A stretch of 64,000 bases of DNA from CAZFHZ01 sp964519015 (GTDB taxonomy: Bacteria > Blakebacterota > Blakebacteria > Blakebacterales > CAYUVJ01): assembly GCA_964519015.1 (NCBI GenBank), contig CAZFHZ010000001.1:18478-82477 (forward strand). The letters are read 5' to 3'. The notes below the pieces were generated by a model. The model had not been told where the DNA came from, did no database searches, and saw nothing but the letters and a program-made list of their open reading frames with translations. Both the position numbers and the translations under genes were made by a program. Below, one piece after another: positions 16,669-24,777 of the stretch. Every line of letters starts with the position of its first letter. The stretch's first letter is position 1.

Positions 16669-17805
16669 TCACCGGGGAGTGACGGGTATGGACGGCGGGA
16701 GGGGCAGGACCATGGTGGGATGGGCTGGGCTGAGCATATACCCCTTGGTCCGATCCGATCCGATCTTCATCGGGGGGGTGTGGGCTTTCAGGGTGTTGCT
16801 CATGGGTGCCCAGGAGAAGACCACGATGCCCAGCACCTCGTGGGGGGGCGAACCCTGGTTGGAGGCGACCAGCGCGTCGAAGAAGATCCGGTCGCCGCTC
16901 TGGGTGGGCCACCACAAGCAGCCGATCGGGAAGGCGTGCCGGACCGGGGAGGTCTCCTCCCCGGGATGGGTCGGACCGGTGAGCGGGCTGCCCACCAACT
17001 CGTAGCCCATCGCGCTCAGGTCGGCGAGAAAAGCCGCTTGTTCACGGACGTGATCGAACCGGCCGACCGAACCGTCGGCGATGTAGTAGCTGGTGAAATC
17101 GCCCGGCACGAAAACCTGCGAACTGTCCGGGCTGAAGACCGCATAGGTGGGCAGTTCGGTAGTGGTGATGGGGAGCTGCTCGGCCCCCGAGCCGTCCGGA
17201 TGCGCCCGCCAGAGCTGGGCGTCCGCTCCCGTGGTCCCGGTGACCTTGGCGAAGAGGACCCAGCTCCCCCCCTGCGTGAAAGCGGGGGTCCAGTAGGAGA
17301 GGGAAGCGGAGGCGTCGCTGGTGATCATCGTGGGGGAGCCCTCCGGACCCGTCTGCACGATGATGTTATAGCCATCCGTGTCCGAACCGTCCATGTAGGC
17401 GAAACGCAGCTTGTGGGAGGGATCGATGGCGGGCGCCATCTGGTAGGTCCCCACCCCGATCACGTCGGTGAACTCGAGCAGGACGGTGTGCATGAAGGTG
17501 AGCTTGTCGTAGCCGAAGATGATGTGGTAGTGGTAGTTGGTGTCGAGGGTGAGGGTCGGTCCGAAGTAGTCGTTGTCCCCCCGGCGGTAGCCGTACCGCG
17601 TGCTGTTGGTGGACGGTACAAAGAGGGTGTAGAGTCCCAACATCTGCTCGGGGTCCTCGGTCAGGTGCCCGCTTATCAGGATGCGTCCGGCCACCAGCAC
17701 GTTCGAGCGGTAGTAGACGTCGTTCGGTCCGACGGTGTCGCAGCCACTGCCCAACAGCAGGACGAAGGAGAATGGGACCAGACACATTGAGCGCAAACGC
17801 CGCAT
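16669..17805 (-). CDS. TolB-like (PD40) propeller lipoprotein
   Basis: A 378-residue secreted protein starting at ATG 17805 with AGGG 8 bases before it. A GTG at 17820 is possible. MRRLRSMCLVPFSFVLLLGSGC is split into a basic start, a hydrophobic stretch and a lipobox ending in Cys. The body has repeated Asp/Ser-rich strand blocks like those of TolB/PD40 propellers, for example TPAFTQGGSWVLFAKVTGT, AQLWRAHPDGSGAEQLPI and AVFSPDSSQVFVPGDF. It likely folds as a periplasmic or surface propeller. No enzyme motif is visible. It is transcribed convergently to citF and divergently from the GntR gene. Confidence 0.7.
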   Translation of the reverse strand: MRRLRSMCLVPFSFVLLLGSGCDTVGPNDVYYRSNVLVAGRILISGHLTEDPEQMLGLYTLFVPSTNSTRYGYRRGDNDYFGPTLTLDTNYHYHIIFGYDKLTFMHTVLLEFTDVIGVGTYQMAPAIDPSHKLRFAYMDGSDTDGYNIIVQTGPEGSPTMITSDASASLSYWTPAFTQGGSWVLFAKVTGTTGADAQLWRAHPDGSGAEQLPITTTELPTYAVFSPDSSQVFVPGDFTSYYIADGSVGRFDHVREQAAFLADLSAMGYELVGSPLTGPTHPGEETSPVRHAFPIGCLWWPTQSGDRIFFDALVASNQGSPPHEVLGIVVFSWAPMSNTLKAHTPPMKIGSDRTKGYMLSPAHPTMVLPLPPSIPVTPR

Positions 17806-17865
17806 TACAGTATCCCTCACGCTAAGAGGCTCAGGTCGCCTGCCGGTCCGGAGAGGATAATAGAT

Positions 17866-17882
17866 TTCCCGAAGTTCGGGAA
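17866..17882. promoter_or_regulatory. 17-bp hyphenated palindrome upstream of the lipoprotein
   Basis: TTCCCGAA (17866-17873) and TTCGGGAA (17875-17882) form a perfect inverted repeat around one G. It lies 61 bases before the lipoprotein start and close to an AT-rich GATAATAG stretch that could serve as a -10 on the minus strand. The shape is that of a dimeric repressor or activator site. The regulator is unknown. Confidence 0.45.
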
Positions 17883-18002
17883 GTCCTCCTCACTCTTGAA
17901 GAGGGCCCGGTGCTCGGTCGCTACTACCGTCACCCCCGCGGATTCCTTCTAGTGTCCCGAGTCGGAAATCGGACTTCCGGCAGACGACCCTTGACGTCCT
18001 CA

Positions 18003-18034
18003 TTGTACTATTGTACTAATATATTAGTACAATA
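18003..18034. promoter_or_regulatory. Palindromic operator of the YtrA-type GntR operon
   Basis: Bases 18009-18034 form a perfect 26-bp palindrome centred on CTAATATATTAG. In addition TTGTACTA occurs twice in tandem (18003-18010 and 18011-18018), giving an extra half-site. It lies 26 bases before the GntR start codon. YtrA-family GntR repressors are known to bind sites of the GTACTA...TAGTAC type, so autoregulation is very likely. Confidence 0.85.
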
Positions 18035-18060
18035 ATCCCTCACCCGCAGGGGAGGCTCGC

Positions 18061-18438
18061 ATGGAGTTCCTGATCGATTACACCAGCGGGATCCCGATCT
18101 ACCGTCAGATCATCGAGCAGGTCCGCTACCGCGTAGCCCGGGGGGAACTGGTTACCGGGGACCGCCTGCCCACCGTGCGCCAACTCGCCGTCGACCTCTC
18201 GATCAACCCCAATACGGTCGCCCGGGCGTACCGCGAACTCGAGTTCGAGGGGGTCCTCGACACCCAGCAGGGCTCGGGGACCTTCGTCGGACGTCGGGTC
18301 CCCGCGATCGACCCGATCGAGCGGCAGCGCCGGCTCGATCAGATCCTCACCGAGCTGCTCACCCGGGCAGCCGCCTACGGTCTCACCCTCGAGGAGCTGC
18401 AGGCCGGGCTCCGGATCCGCCAGGAGGCCTCGTCATGA
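18061..18438 (+). CDS. GntR-family transcriptional regulator, YtrA subfamily
   Basis: A 125-residue regulator. The first 70 residues are a GntR winged helix: GIPIYRQIIEQVRYRVARGELVTGDRLPTVRQLAVDLSINPNTVARAYRELE, broken here only for description, then GVLDTQQGSGTFV. The C-terminal part is a short helical dimerisation tail rather than an effector domain, as in the YtrA subfamily. GGGGAGG lies 4-10 bases before the ATG. It overlaps the SPFH gene by 4 bases. The strong palindrome just upstream is almost certainly its own operator, and the operon partner is a membrane protein, so membrane stress sensing is plausible. Confidence 0.92.
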   Translation: MEFLIDYTSGIPIYRQIIEQVRYRVARGELVTGDRLPTVRQLAVDLSINPNTVARAYRELEFEGVLDTQQGSGTFVGRRVPAIDPIERQRRLDQILTELLTRAAAYGLTLEELQAGLRIRQEASS

Positions 18439-19562
18439 GCCAGACCCAGAAGTCATCCCCCGTCGCCGGGTTGCTGACCCTGCTGAACCCCGATCGCTTC
18501 GCGATCTCGCTCCGGGCCGATTTCCGCTTCGCCCCGATCAACGTGCTCATACTGCTGGTCGTCTTCGTGCTCGGGTTAGCCATCCACCTGGGCCTGCACG
18601 GCTTCAGTGTGGCCGCGGTGGGTTTCAGCCTTGGTACCGCCGCCCTCTTCGCGCTTATCCTGCGGCTCCACCAGATCTGGGAGACCGCCCTCATCGCCGG
18701 TACCCTGGTCTGCCTGGCCATCTACCTCCAGCTGCGGCCCGACAGCGAGGTCCTGCTGACCGCCGCCGTAGTGGCGTTGCTCCTCGCCCCGAGTGTCCAG
18801 ATCGCCTACCAGTGGGAGCAAGCCGTGCTGCTGCGGTTCGGCCGCTTCAAGGGACTGCGGCGCTCCGGGCTCTTCCTGCTCCTGCCGGTGGTCGACAAGG
18901 TGGCCCAGTTCGTCGACCAGCGTATCCGGGTGAGCGACTTCAGCGCCGAGACCACCCTGACCAGTGACACCGTACCGGTGAACGTGGACGCCATCGCCTT
19001 CTGGATGGTCTGGGACCCGCAGAAGGCGGTGCTGGAGGTGGAGCAGTTCGAGACAGCGGTCATCCTCTCGGCCCAGACCGCCCTGCGGAACGCCATCGGC
19101 AAGCACGAGTTGGCCACCCTGTTGAGCGAGCGGGACCAGCTGGGAGGGGAGATCCAGAAGGTGCTGGACGATAAGACCAGCGCCTGGGGGATCACTACCC
19201 AGGCGGTCGAGATCCGCGACATCATCATCCCGCAGGCCCTTGAGGATGCGATGTCCCGGCAGGCCCAGGCGGAACGGGAGCGGCAGAGCCGGATCATCCT
19301 GGGTACGGCCGAGACCGAGATCGCCGAGAAGTTCGCCAAGGCCTCCGAGCACTACAAGAACAACCCTGTGGCGCTCCACCTGCGGGCGATGAACATGGTC
19401 TACGAGGGGCTGCGCAAGAAGGGCTCGATGATCATCGTCCCCTCCACCGCGGTGGAGACGATGGGACTGGGCGCGCTGGGCGGGCTGACCTCGTTCGACC
19501 GCACGCTCGGTGCGGCGCTGGAGTCCGCGGAGGAGGGGGAATCGGAGCGCGGCACCTCCTGA
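18435..19562 (+). CDS. SPFH/band-7 (stomatin-like) membrane protein
   Basis: A 375-residue protein with about four to five N-terminal hydrophobic segments (residues about 30-125), then an SPFH domain: QIAYQWEQAVLLRFGRFKGLRRSGLF in two parts, DQRIRVSDFSAETTLTSDTVPVNVDAIAFWMV, and IIIPQALEDAMSRQAQAERERQ. Slipin/stomatin relatives form cage-like assemblies in the membrane and often regulate proteases or membrane domains. The extra multi-pass N-terminus is longer than the single anchor of typical slipins. It is translationally coupled to a YtrA-type repressor. Confidence 0.88.
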   Translation: MSQTQKSSPVAGLLTLLNPDRFAISLRADFRFAPINVLILLVVFVLGLAIHLGLHGFSVAAVGFSLGTAALFALILRLHQIWETALIAGTLVCLAIYLQLRPDSEVLLTAAVVALLLAPSVQIAYQWEQAVLLRFGRFKGLRRSGLFLLLPVVDKVAQFVDQRIRVSDFSAETTLTSDTVPVNVDAIAFWMVWDPQKAVLEVEQFETAVILSAQTALRNAIGKHELATLLSERDQLGGEIQKVLDDKTSAWGITTQAVEIRDIIIPQALEDAMSRQAQAERERQSRIILGTAETEIAEKFAKASEHYKNNPVALHLRAMNMVYEGLRKKGSMIIVPSTAVETMGLGALGGLTSFDRTLGAALESAEEGESERGTS

Positions 19563-19572
19563 AGGCAGGCAC

Positions 19573-19920
19573 TCAGCCGCAGAGCCGGCTCCGGTCGGCC
19601 GTGCGAGCCCGGCGGGCGTCCTCCCTGAGCCGGCGGTCGGGGGGAAGCCGGTCCCTGAGCAGTGCCAGCACGGGGGAGAGGAGCCCGGGATCGGCCTGCG
19701 GGTTGAGCTGATAGTCCACCCACCTGCCCTCCTTGCGATCCGTGATCAGGCCGGCCTGGCGCAGCACGGCCAGGTGCCGGGAGACGGTCGAGGTGGCCAG
19801 CCCCAGGATGTCGGTGATCTCGCAGACGCAGAGCGGACGCACCTCGAGCATCTTCAGGATGCGGATCCGGTTCGGTTCGGCCAGGGCCTTGAAGACCCGG
19901 CTCGCGGTGTCGAGGGTCAT
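19573..19920 (-). CDS. ArsR-family transcriptional regulator
   Basis: A 115-residue winged-helix repressor: VFKALAEPNRIRILKML, then PLCVCEITDILGLATSTVSRHLAVLRQAGLI, with a VCE motif (CVC) in the helix that holds the arsenite-binding cysteines of ArsR. The start at 19920 overlaps the preceding gene as TGATG. It is the last gene of an operon with a thiol protein, ArsC and a permease, so it probably represses them until As(III) or a related metalloid binds. The Arg-rich C-terminal tail is not typical. Confidence 0.88.
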   Translation of the reverse strand: MTLDTASRVFKALAEPNRIRILKMLEVRPLCVCEITDILGLATSTVSRHLAVLRQAGLITDRKEGRWVDYQLNPQADPGLLSPVLALLRDRLPPDRRLREDARRARTADRSRLCG

Positions 19921-20417
19921 CACTGCGCTCCCGTCGCACCCTGCCGCAGCCACTCCCGCAGTTGTTCCTCCGTCGGCACCCGGCCGGCGGCGACCAGCCG
20001 ACCGTTGATGACCAGCCCCGGGGTAGGGAGCGGACCGTAGGCGGCAATGGCCTCCAGGTCCCGCACGTGGACGACATCGCCGGCCAGCCCCTCCCGGGCG
20101 AGCACATCCCTCACTGCTTGTTCGAGCCGCTTACAGGTGGGGCAGCCGGGGCCGAGCACACGCACCACCAGGCCGGCGACCGGTTCGGGCGCGGTCTCCT
20201 GGCCGAGAAAGCGCCGGTATTCCCGCAGCAGGCTCTCCGCGTACGCCTCCCGGGCGTCCTCCGGCACATAGTTGTCCTGCCCGATCAACTGGAGCAGCCG
20301 GGCCGCTCCGGCGGCGTCGGCGCACACCCCTTCTTCGGCGGCCCGGGCAAGGACCTCCTTGAAACCGATGAGACCGACCGTCATCCCGGCCACCCGGATC
20401 TGCATGATGCCGCTCAC
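19920..20417 (-). CDS. Thioredoxin-like thiol protein with extra N-terminal domain
   Basis: A 165-residue protein. Residues about 85-160 form a small thioredoxin-like fold with LGPGCPTCKRLEQAV (CxxC), a cis-Pro region LPTPGLVINGRLVAAGRVP, as in redox-active disulfide proteins. Residues 1-80 form a separate helical domain ending NYVPEDAREAYAESLLREYRRFLG, which I recall beside YraQ/ArsP-type permeases. It probably supplies reducing power to the permease or arsenate reductase. The start overlaps arsC by 4 bases and its stop overlaps arsR. Confidence 0.8.
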   Translation of the reverse strand: MSGIMQIRVAGMTVGLIGFKEVLARAAEEGVCADAAGAARLLQLIGQDNYVPEDAREAYAESLLREYRRFLGQETAPEPVAGLVVRVLGPGCPTCKRLEQAVRDVLAREGLAGDVVHVRDLEAIAAYGPLPTPGLVINGRLVAAGRVPTEEQLREWLRQGATGAQ

Positions 20418-20848
20418 GGAGTCCTCCCTCTCTGGAAAGTGGACCGGTACCAGTCCCCGAACCGCTCCCGGATCTCGTCCCGGACCCGGCGGAACACGTC
20501 GAGTACCTCCTCCGGCGGACCGGTCGCGGCGGCCGGGTCCTCGAAGCCGAGATGGAGCCGGTGGCCGACCTCGCCGGTGAAGATCGGACAGCTCTCCCGG
20601 GCCCCGTCGCAGACGGTAATGAGGTGGTCGAACGGGTCCTCCAGGAACTCCTCGACCGACCGGGGGCGCTCACCGGAGAGGTCGAGACCGACCTCCCGCA
20701 TGACGTCGACCGCGAGCGGGTGGATCCACTCGGCCGGACGGGTGCCGGCCGAGTGGACCTCCAGTCCGGGATCGAGCGCCCTCAGGAAGGCAGCCGCCAT
20801 CTGGCTGCGGCAGGAGTTCCCGGTGCAGAGGATGAAGATGCGGCTCAC
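20414..20848 (-). CDS. arsC: Arsenate reductase, low-molecular-weight phosphatase type
   Basis: A 144-residue enzyme reducing arsenate to arsenite. The P-loop CTGNSCRS (Cys8, Arg14) is at the N-terminus. Cys80 and Cys87 (TVCDGARESCP) are the resolving cysteines of the thioredoxin-coupled ArsC class, distinguishing it from a plain tyrosine phosphatase. DPFDHLI precedes them. It lies in an operon between a permease and a thioredoxin-like protein, which is the expected electron donor type. Confidence 0.92.
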   Translation of the reverse strand: MSRIFILCTGNSCRSQMAAAFLRALDPGLEVHSAGTRPAEWIHPLAVDVMREVGLDLSGERPRSVEEFLEDPFDHLITVCDGARESCPIFTGEVGHRLHLGFEDPAAATGPPEEVLDVFRRVRDEIRERFGDWYRSTFQRGRTP

Positions 20849-20866
20849 GAGATCCCCTTCCCACGC

Positions 20867-22171
20867 TCAGAAGAGCGCACCATAGAGCAGACCGGTGAGG
20901 GTGGCCATGACCACCACCAGTCCGACGAAAGCCAGGGTCTTGCGCGTCCCGATCACGCTGCGGATGACCAGCATGTTGGGCAGGCTCAGCGCCGGACCGG
21001 CCAGCAGCAGCGCCAGCGCCGGTCCCTTCCCCATCCCGCTCGAGAGCAGTCCCTGCACGATCGGCACTTCGGTCAGCGTCGCGAAGTACATGAAGGCGCC
21101 GGCCAGCGACGCGGCCAGGTTGGCCCCGAAGGAATTGCCCCCCACCAGACCGGCGATCCAGGCGTTCGGGATGATCCCCCGGCTCCCCGGCTCCGGACCA
21201 CCCAGGAGAAGGCCGGCCACCAGCACGCCGGCCGCGAGCAGCGGCAGGATCTGCCGGGCGAAGCCCCAGCTCGAGGCCAGCCACTCCCGGGGCTCACCCC
21301 CGGTGACCGCCAGCAGCACGCTCAGGAGCACGACCGCGAGCGTGAACGGGACGGCGGGATGGGCCGGGAAGAGGAGGGCGGCGGCGGCCACGACGACCGC
21401 AGCTACGGTGACCGGCAGCGGCCTGAGGCCGAGCATCCGGACCAGGGAGAGGGCCAGGAGCAGGCCGAAGAGAGCCGTGATGAGCCACTTGGAGTGGAAG
21501 AGGACCCACCAGAGACCGGAAGTCGTCACCGGCCGTCCCCAGTTGGCGAAGACCAGGATGGCCACCAGGATGAAGAAGTGTCCGGCGGTCATCCAGAGGG
21601 GACGGGGCTCCTCCAGGACGGGTACCGCCACCTGGGCGGCCGCCCGTTCCTTTTCCTCCTTCCGGAAGAGGAACTGCATGGCCAGGCCGATGATGATGCT
21701 GAAGCCCACCGCCCCGACCACCCGGGCGATCCCCAGTTCCGGACCGAGGATACGGGCGGTCAGGATGATGGCCAGGATGTTGATCGCCGGTCCCGAGTAG
21801 AGGAAGGCGATGGCCGGGCCCAGGCCGGCCCCCCGCTTGTGGATGCTGGAGAAGAGCGGCAGCACGGTGCAGGAGCAGACCGCCAGGATGGTGCCGGAGA
21901 CCGAGGCCACCAGGTAGGCCAGCCACTTCTTGGCATCCGAGCCGAAGTACCTGACCACGGCTGCCTGGCTGACGAAGACCGCGATCGTGCCGGCGATGAA
22001 GAAGGCCGGCACCAGGCAGAGCAGGACATGCTCCCGGGCGTACCACCGGACCAGGGCCAGGGCCTCACCGACCGCCCGATCGAAGACCGGTTGGCCGACC
22101 GGCAGGAAATAGGCCAGCAGGAAGAACCCGAGGATCCAGAGCAGGCTCCCGCGTTCTTCTTTCCAGCTCAT
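20867..22171 (-). CDS. YraQ/ArsP-type permease (DUF318)
   Basis: A 434-residue inner-membrane protein with about ten membrane segments. LAVCSCTVLPLFSSIHKRGAGLGPAIAFLYSGPAINILAI, read in two halves, holds the conserved CSC and SGPAIN motifs of the ArsP/YraQ family. The second half repeats them in weaker form (AGPALSLPNMLVI). ArsP members export trivalent organoarsenicals; others may move metalloids. It is the first gene of the operon with arsC and arsR, so arsenic efflux is the simplest role. Confidence 0.85.
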   Translation of the reverse strand: MSWKEERGSLLWILGFFLLAYFLPVGQPVFDRAVGEALALVRWYAREHVLLCLVPAFFIAGTIAVFVSQAAVVRYFGSDAKKWLAYLVASVSGTILAVCSCTVLPLFSSIHKRGAGLGPAIAFLYSGPAINILAIILTARILGPELGIARVVGAVGFSIIIGLAMQFLFRKEEKERAAAQVAVPVLEEPRPLWMTAGHFFILVAILVFANWGRPVTTSGLWWVLFHSKWLITALFGLLLALSLVRMLGLRPLPVTVAAVVVAAAALLFPAHPAVPFTLAVVLLSVLLAVTGGEPREWLASSWGFARQILPLLAAGVLVAGLLLGGPEPGSRGIIPNAWIAGLVGGNSFGANLAASLAGAFMYFATLTEVPIVQGLLSSGMGKGPALALLLAGPALSLPNMLVIRSVIGTRKTLAFVGLVVVMATLTGLLYGALF

Positions 22172-22222
22172 GACGGCGACCGGGGACCGAAGACCGGGAG
22201 GCGGATCACACGTAGAACCTCC

Positions 22223-22254
22223 ATTTCGTCATTTCGTCATTTCGTCATTTCGTC
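22223..22254. repeat. Four tandem copies of ATTTCGTC upstream of the permease operon
   Basis: ATTTCGTC is repeated four times without interruption. On the minus strand the run begins with TTGACG (22256-22251), a possible -35 element, so copy number could change spacing or regulator binding upstream of the permease start at 22171. Confidence 0.8.
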
Positions 22255-22270
22255 AACCGTGCAAATATAT

Positions 22271-22291
22271 GCCCCCTCTCTTCCAGGGGGC
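22271..22291. terminator. Hairpin after brnQ
   Basis: GCCCCCT (22271-22277) pairs with AGGGGGC (22285-22291) around a 7-base loop. It lies 46 bases after the brnQ stop, so it may end brnQ transcription on the minus strand. On that strand it is followed by an AT-rich ATATATTTG, but not by a clean T-run. Confidence 0.5.
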
Positions 22292-22336
22292 AATCCTAGA
22301 TTCGGCAAGGCAGGAAGCTGGGACCGGGGCGCGGCC

Positions 22337-23671
22337 TCAGTCGTCGGTCGGCGGGTGGGCCTCCACCGCGGCCGGTTCGAGGATGGGGGAGCCGATCCCG
22401 CGGGCGGCCAGAACCAGCCCCACCAGCGCTCCGGCCACCGCCGGTACGATCCAGGGGAATCCGGCCGCGGCGAAGGGGATGCGGGCGATGGCCGCGTTGG
22501 CGAAGGGGACCGGCAATCCGGCTGCGGTGAGCGCATCGAAGACGCTGGTGGCCAGGGCTCCCGTCACCGCCCCCGCGTAGACGGCCCGCTTCCGCACCGA
22601 CCGCCCCAGCATGGTCAGCACGATCAGGCAGATGGCCACCGGGTAGACGGTGACCAGCAGCGGGACCGCGATATTGACGATGGTGGTCACCCCCACAGTG
22701 GCGAAAACGCCGCTGAAGACGACCGTGCCGATGCAGATGGCCTTGTAGCCCACCCGGCCTTTCGAGAGTTCACTGAAGTAATCTCCCACGGTGGCCGTGA
22801 GCCCGATGGAGGTGGTCAGGCAGGCCAGCCCCACCGCCAGGCCGAGGGCGACCTTGCCGGTGCCCCCCATCAGTCCCTGAGCGATGGCGATGAGCAGGTC
22901 GGTCCGTTCGATGGTCGGCGGGTAGAGCGAGCCGGCGGTCGCCCCGATATACATCAGGCCGCCGTAGACCAGCCCCAATCCGGTGGCCGCGATCAGTCCG
23001 GCCAGTGAGGTCATCTTCACCTGGTCCGATACCCCGGAATAGCCCTTGAAGACCAGGGCCCCGATCACGATCTCGGCGAAGACGATCGAGGCCATGGCAT
23101 CCATGGTCTGGTAGCCCTCGCGGAAACCGCGTCCGAACGGGGTGGCCAGGCCGGTCTCGACCAGCGAACCGAGGGGGGTGAAGACCCCCTTCAGGATGAT
23201 CCAGGCCAGGGTCAGGAGCAGGAAGGGAGTCAGGTACTTCCCGATCCGGTCGATGACGGCGGTCCTCTTGAGGGCGAAGAAGAGGGTGACCGTGAAATAG
23301 AGCACCGAGAAGAGGGCCACCGGGAAGCCGGGGAAGGAAGGCCGCAGACCCATCTCGAAGGCGGTGGCGCAGGTCCGCGGGATGGCCAGCAGCGGCCCGA
23401 TGGCCAGGATGACCAGGATGCTCATTACCCGTCCGAAGAGCGGGCTGACCCGGCTCCCCAGGTGCTCCACCGTCCCCCCGGCCCGGGCGGCGGCCATGAT
23501 GCCGAGCAGGGGCATCCCGATCCCGGTGATCAGGAACCCGAGCAGGGCCACCGACCAGACATCGCCGGCCAGCAGACCCATGAAGGGGGGGAAGATCAGG
23601 TTGCCGGCGCCGAAGAACATCGCGAACAGGGCGACACCCACCACCAGCACGTCGTTGGTCTTACGGCTCAT
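22337..23671 (-). CDS. brnQ: Branched-chain amino acid:cation symporter (BrnQ family)
   Basis: A 444-residue inner-membrane transporter with about twelve segments. The N-terminus DVLVVGVALFAMFFGAGNLIFPP is diagnostic for the BrnQ/LIVCS family, which imports Leu, Ile and Val with Na+ or H+. GTVEHLGSRVSPLFG and IPRTCATAFEMG follow. The ATG at 23671 has GGGAGG upstream; a start at 23704 adds 11 residues of no clear use. It is divergent from the fumarase genes. Confidence 0.92.
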   Translation of the reverse strand: MSRKTNDVLVVGVALFAMFFGAGNLIFPPFMGLLAGDVWSVALLGFLITGIGMPLLGIMAAARAGGTVEHLGSRVSPLFGRVMSILVILAIGPLLAIPRTCATAFEMGLRPSFPGFPVALFSVLYFTVTLFFALKRTAVIDRIGKYLTPFLLLTLAWIILKGVFTPLGSLVETGLATPFGRGFREGYQTMDAMASIVFAEIVIGALVFKGYSGVSDQVKMTSLAGLIAATGLGLVYGGLMYIGATAGSLYPPTIERTDLLIAIAQGLMGGTGKVALGLAVGLACLTTSIGLTATVGDYFSELSKGRVGYKAICIGTVVFSGVFATVGVTTIVNIAVPLLVTVYPVAICLIVLTMLGRSVRKRAVYAGAVTGALATSVFDALTAAGLPVPFANAAIARIPFAAAGFPWIVPAVAGALVGLVLAARGIGSPILEPAAVEAHPPTDD

Positions 23672-23822
23672 CGGAAGGCCTCCCGGGGATTCGACTCGGG
23701 TCACGCTCTCGGAGTTATACCACCTCGGGCGACATTTCCCTCACCCGCTCCATGACGGCACACGCCCCGCCCGGTTCGATCGCTTGCCGCCCTCGGAGAT
23801 CGTCCGGACCACTGCTACGGCC

Positions 23823-23850
23823 TTGACGCGGTGCGCCGCCGTAGTTGAAT
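23823..23850 (+). promoter_or_regulatory. Candidate promoter of the fumarase operon
   Basis: TTGACG (23823-23828) and TTGAAT (23845-23850) are 16 bases apart, about 70 bases before the fumarase alpha start in the divergent region with brnQ. The match to a sigma-70 promoter is partial. Confidence 0.35.
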
Positions 23851-23918
23851 GTACAGGAGCCCACCAGACCGGGTCCTCGTGACCCTCTCACCGGACTGCG
23901 TACGGGAGAATGCAGCAT

Positions 23919-24758
23919 ATGCGAAAAGTCCCAGCCGAGCGACTCACCGAAGCGGTCCGCGAGATCTCCGTGACCGCCAACTACGACCTGCCCGAGGATG
24001 TGATGAAGGCGCTGGAGGACGCCCGGGGGACCGAGGTCTCGCCGGTCGGACTCGAGATCCTCGACCAGATCATCGAGAACGCGAAGATCGCCGCCGCCGA
24101 CCGGGTCCCGATCTGTCAGGATACCGGGTTCGCGGTCATCTACCTGGAGATCGGGACCGAGGTCTGCATCGAAGGGGATGTGATCGCCGCGATCAACGAG
24201 GGGGTGCGTCAGGGGTACCAGGAGGGCTACCTCCGTAAATCGATCGTAAGCGACCCCCTGCGCCGCACCAACACCGGGGACAACACCCCGGCCGCGATCA
24301 GCGTGGATTTCGTGCCCGGGGACAAGGTCACCGTCACGATCGCCCCCAAGGGCGGGGGGAGCGAGAACATGAGCGAGGCGCGCCTCTACGCCCCGGCGGC
24401 CGGCCGGGAGGGGGTGGTCAACTTCGTGGTCGACCGGGTCGCCCGCTCGGGTTCCAACCCCTGCCCTCCGGTCATCGTCGGAGTCGGCATCGGCGGGACC
24501 TTCGACCTGTGCGCGAAGATCGCCAAGAAGGCGCTGCTCAAGGAGGTCGGTGAGCGGCACCCCGACCCCTACTACGCCGAGATGGAGCTGGAGATCCTGG
24601 AGAAGGTCAACAAGCTGGGGATCGGACCCCAGGGCCTGGGCGGCCGGACCACGGCGCTCGACGTCCACATCGAGGTCCATCCCTGTCACATCGCGAGCCT
24701 GCCGGTGGCGGTGAACATGCAGTGTCACGCCGCCCGCCACAAGAGCATGGTCATCTGA
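23919..24758 (+). CDS. Class I fumarate hydratase alpha subunit
   Basis: A 279-residue [4Fe-4S] subunit of the two-subunit class I fumarase/L(+)-tartrate dehydratase group. Cluster cysteines lie in VPICQDTGF, SNPCPPVIVGVGIGGT and HPCHIASLPVAVNMQCHAARH. GYLRKSIVSDPLRRTNTGDNTPA carries substrate-binding residues. I prefer the ATG at 23919 because GGGAGA lies 9 bases before it; the ATG at 23910 would touch that site. It acts with the beta subunit that follows to interconvert fumarate and malate. Confidence 0.9.
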   Translation: MRKVPAERLTEAVREISVTANYDLPEDVMKALEDARGTEVSPVGLEILDQIIENAKIAAADRVPICQDTGFAVIYLEIGTEVCIEGDVIAAINEGVRQGYQEGYLRKSIVSDPLRRTNTGDNTPAAISVDFVPGDKVTVTIAPKGGGSENMSEARLYAPAAGREGVVNFVVDRVARSGSNPCPPVIVGVGIGGTFDLCAKIAKKALLKEVGERHPDPYYAEMELEILEKVNKLGIGPQGLGGRTTALDVHIEVHPCHIASLPVAVNMQCHAARHKSMVI

Positions 24759-24777
24759 GGACCCGGAGGGAACGAAC

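Noticed and set aside
22223..22254. CRISPR-like repeat run
   Set aside because: The 8-base units are contiguous with no spacers and no cas genes are present.
20552..23008. 818-residue plus-strand open frame across the arsenic operon
   Set aside because: It is antisense to arsC, the permease and brnQ, all with strong family motifs. The product is an Arg/Gly/Asp/Gln-rich shadow.
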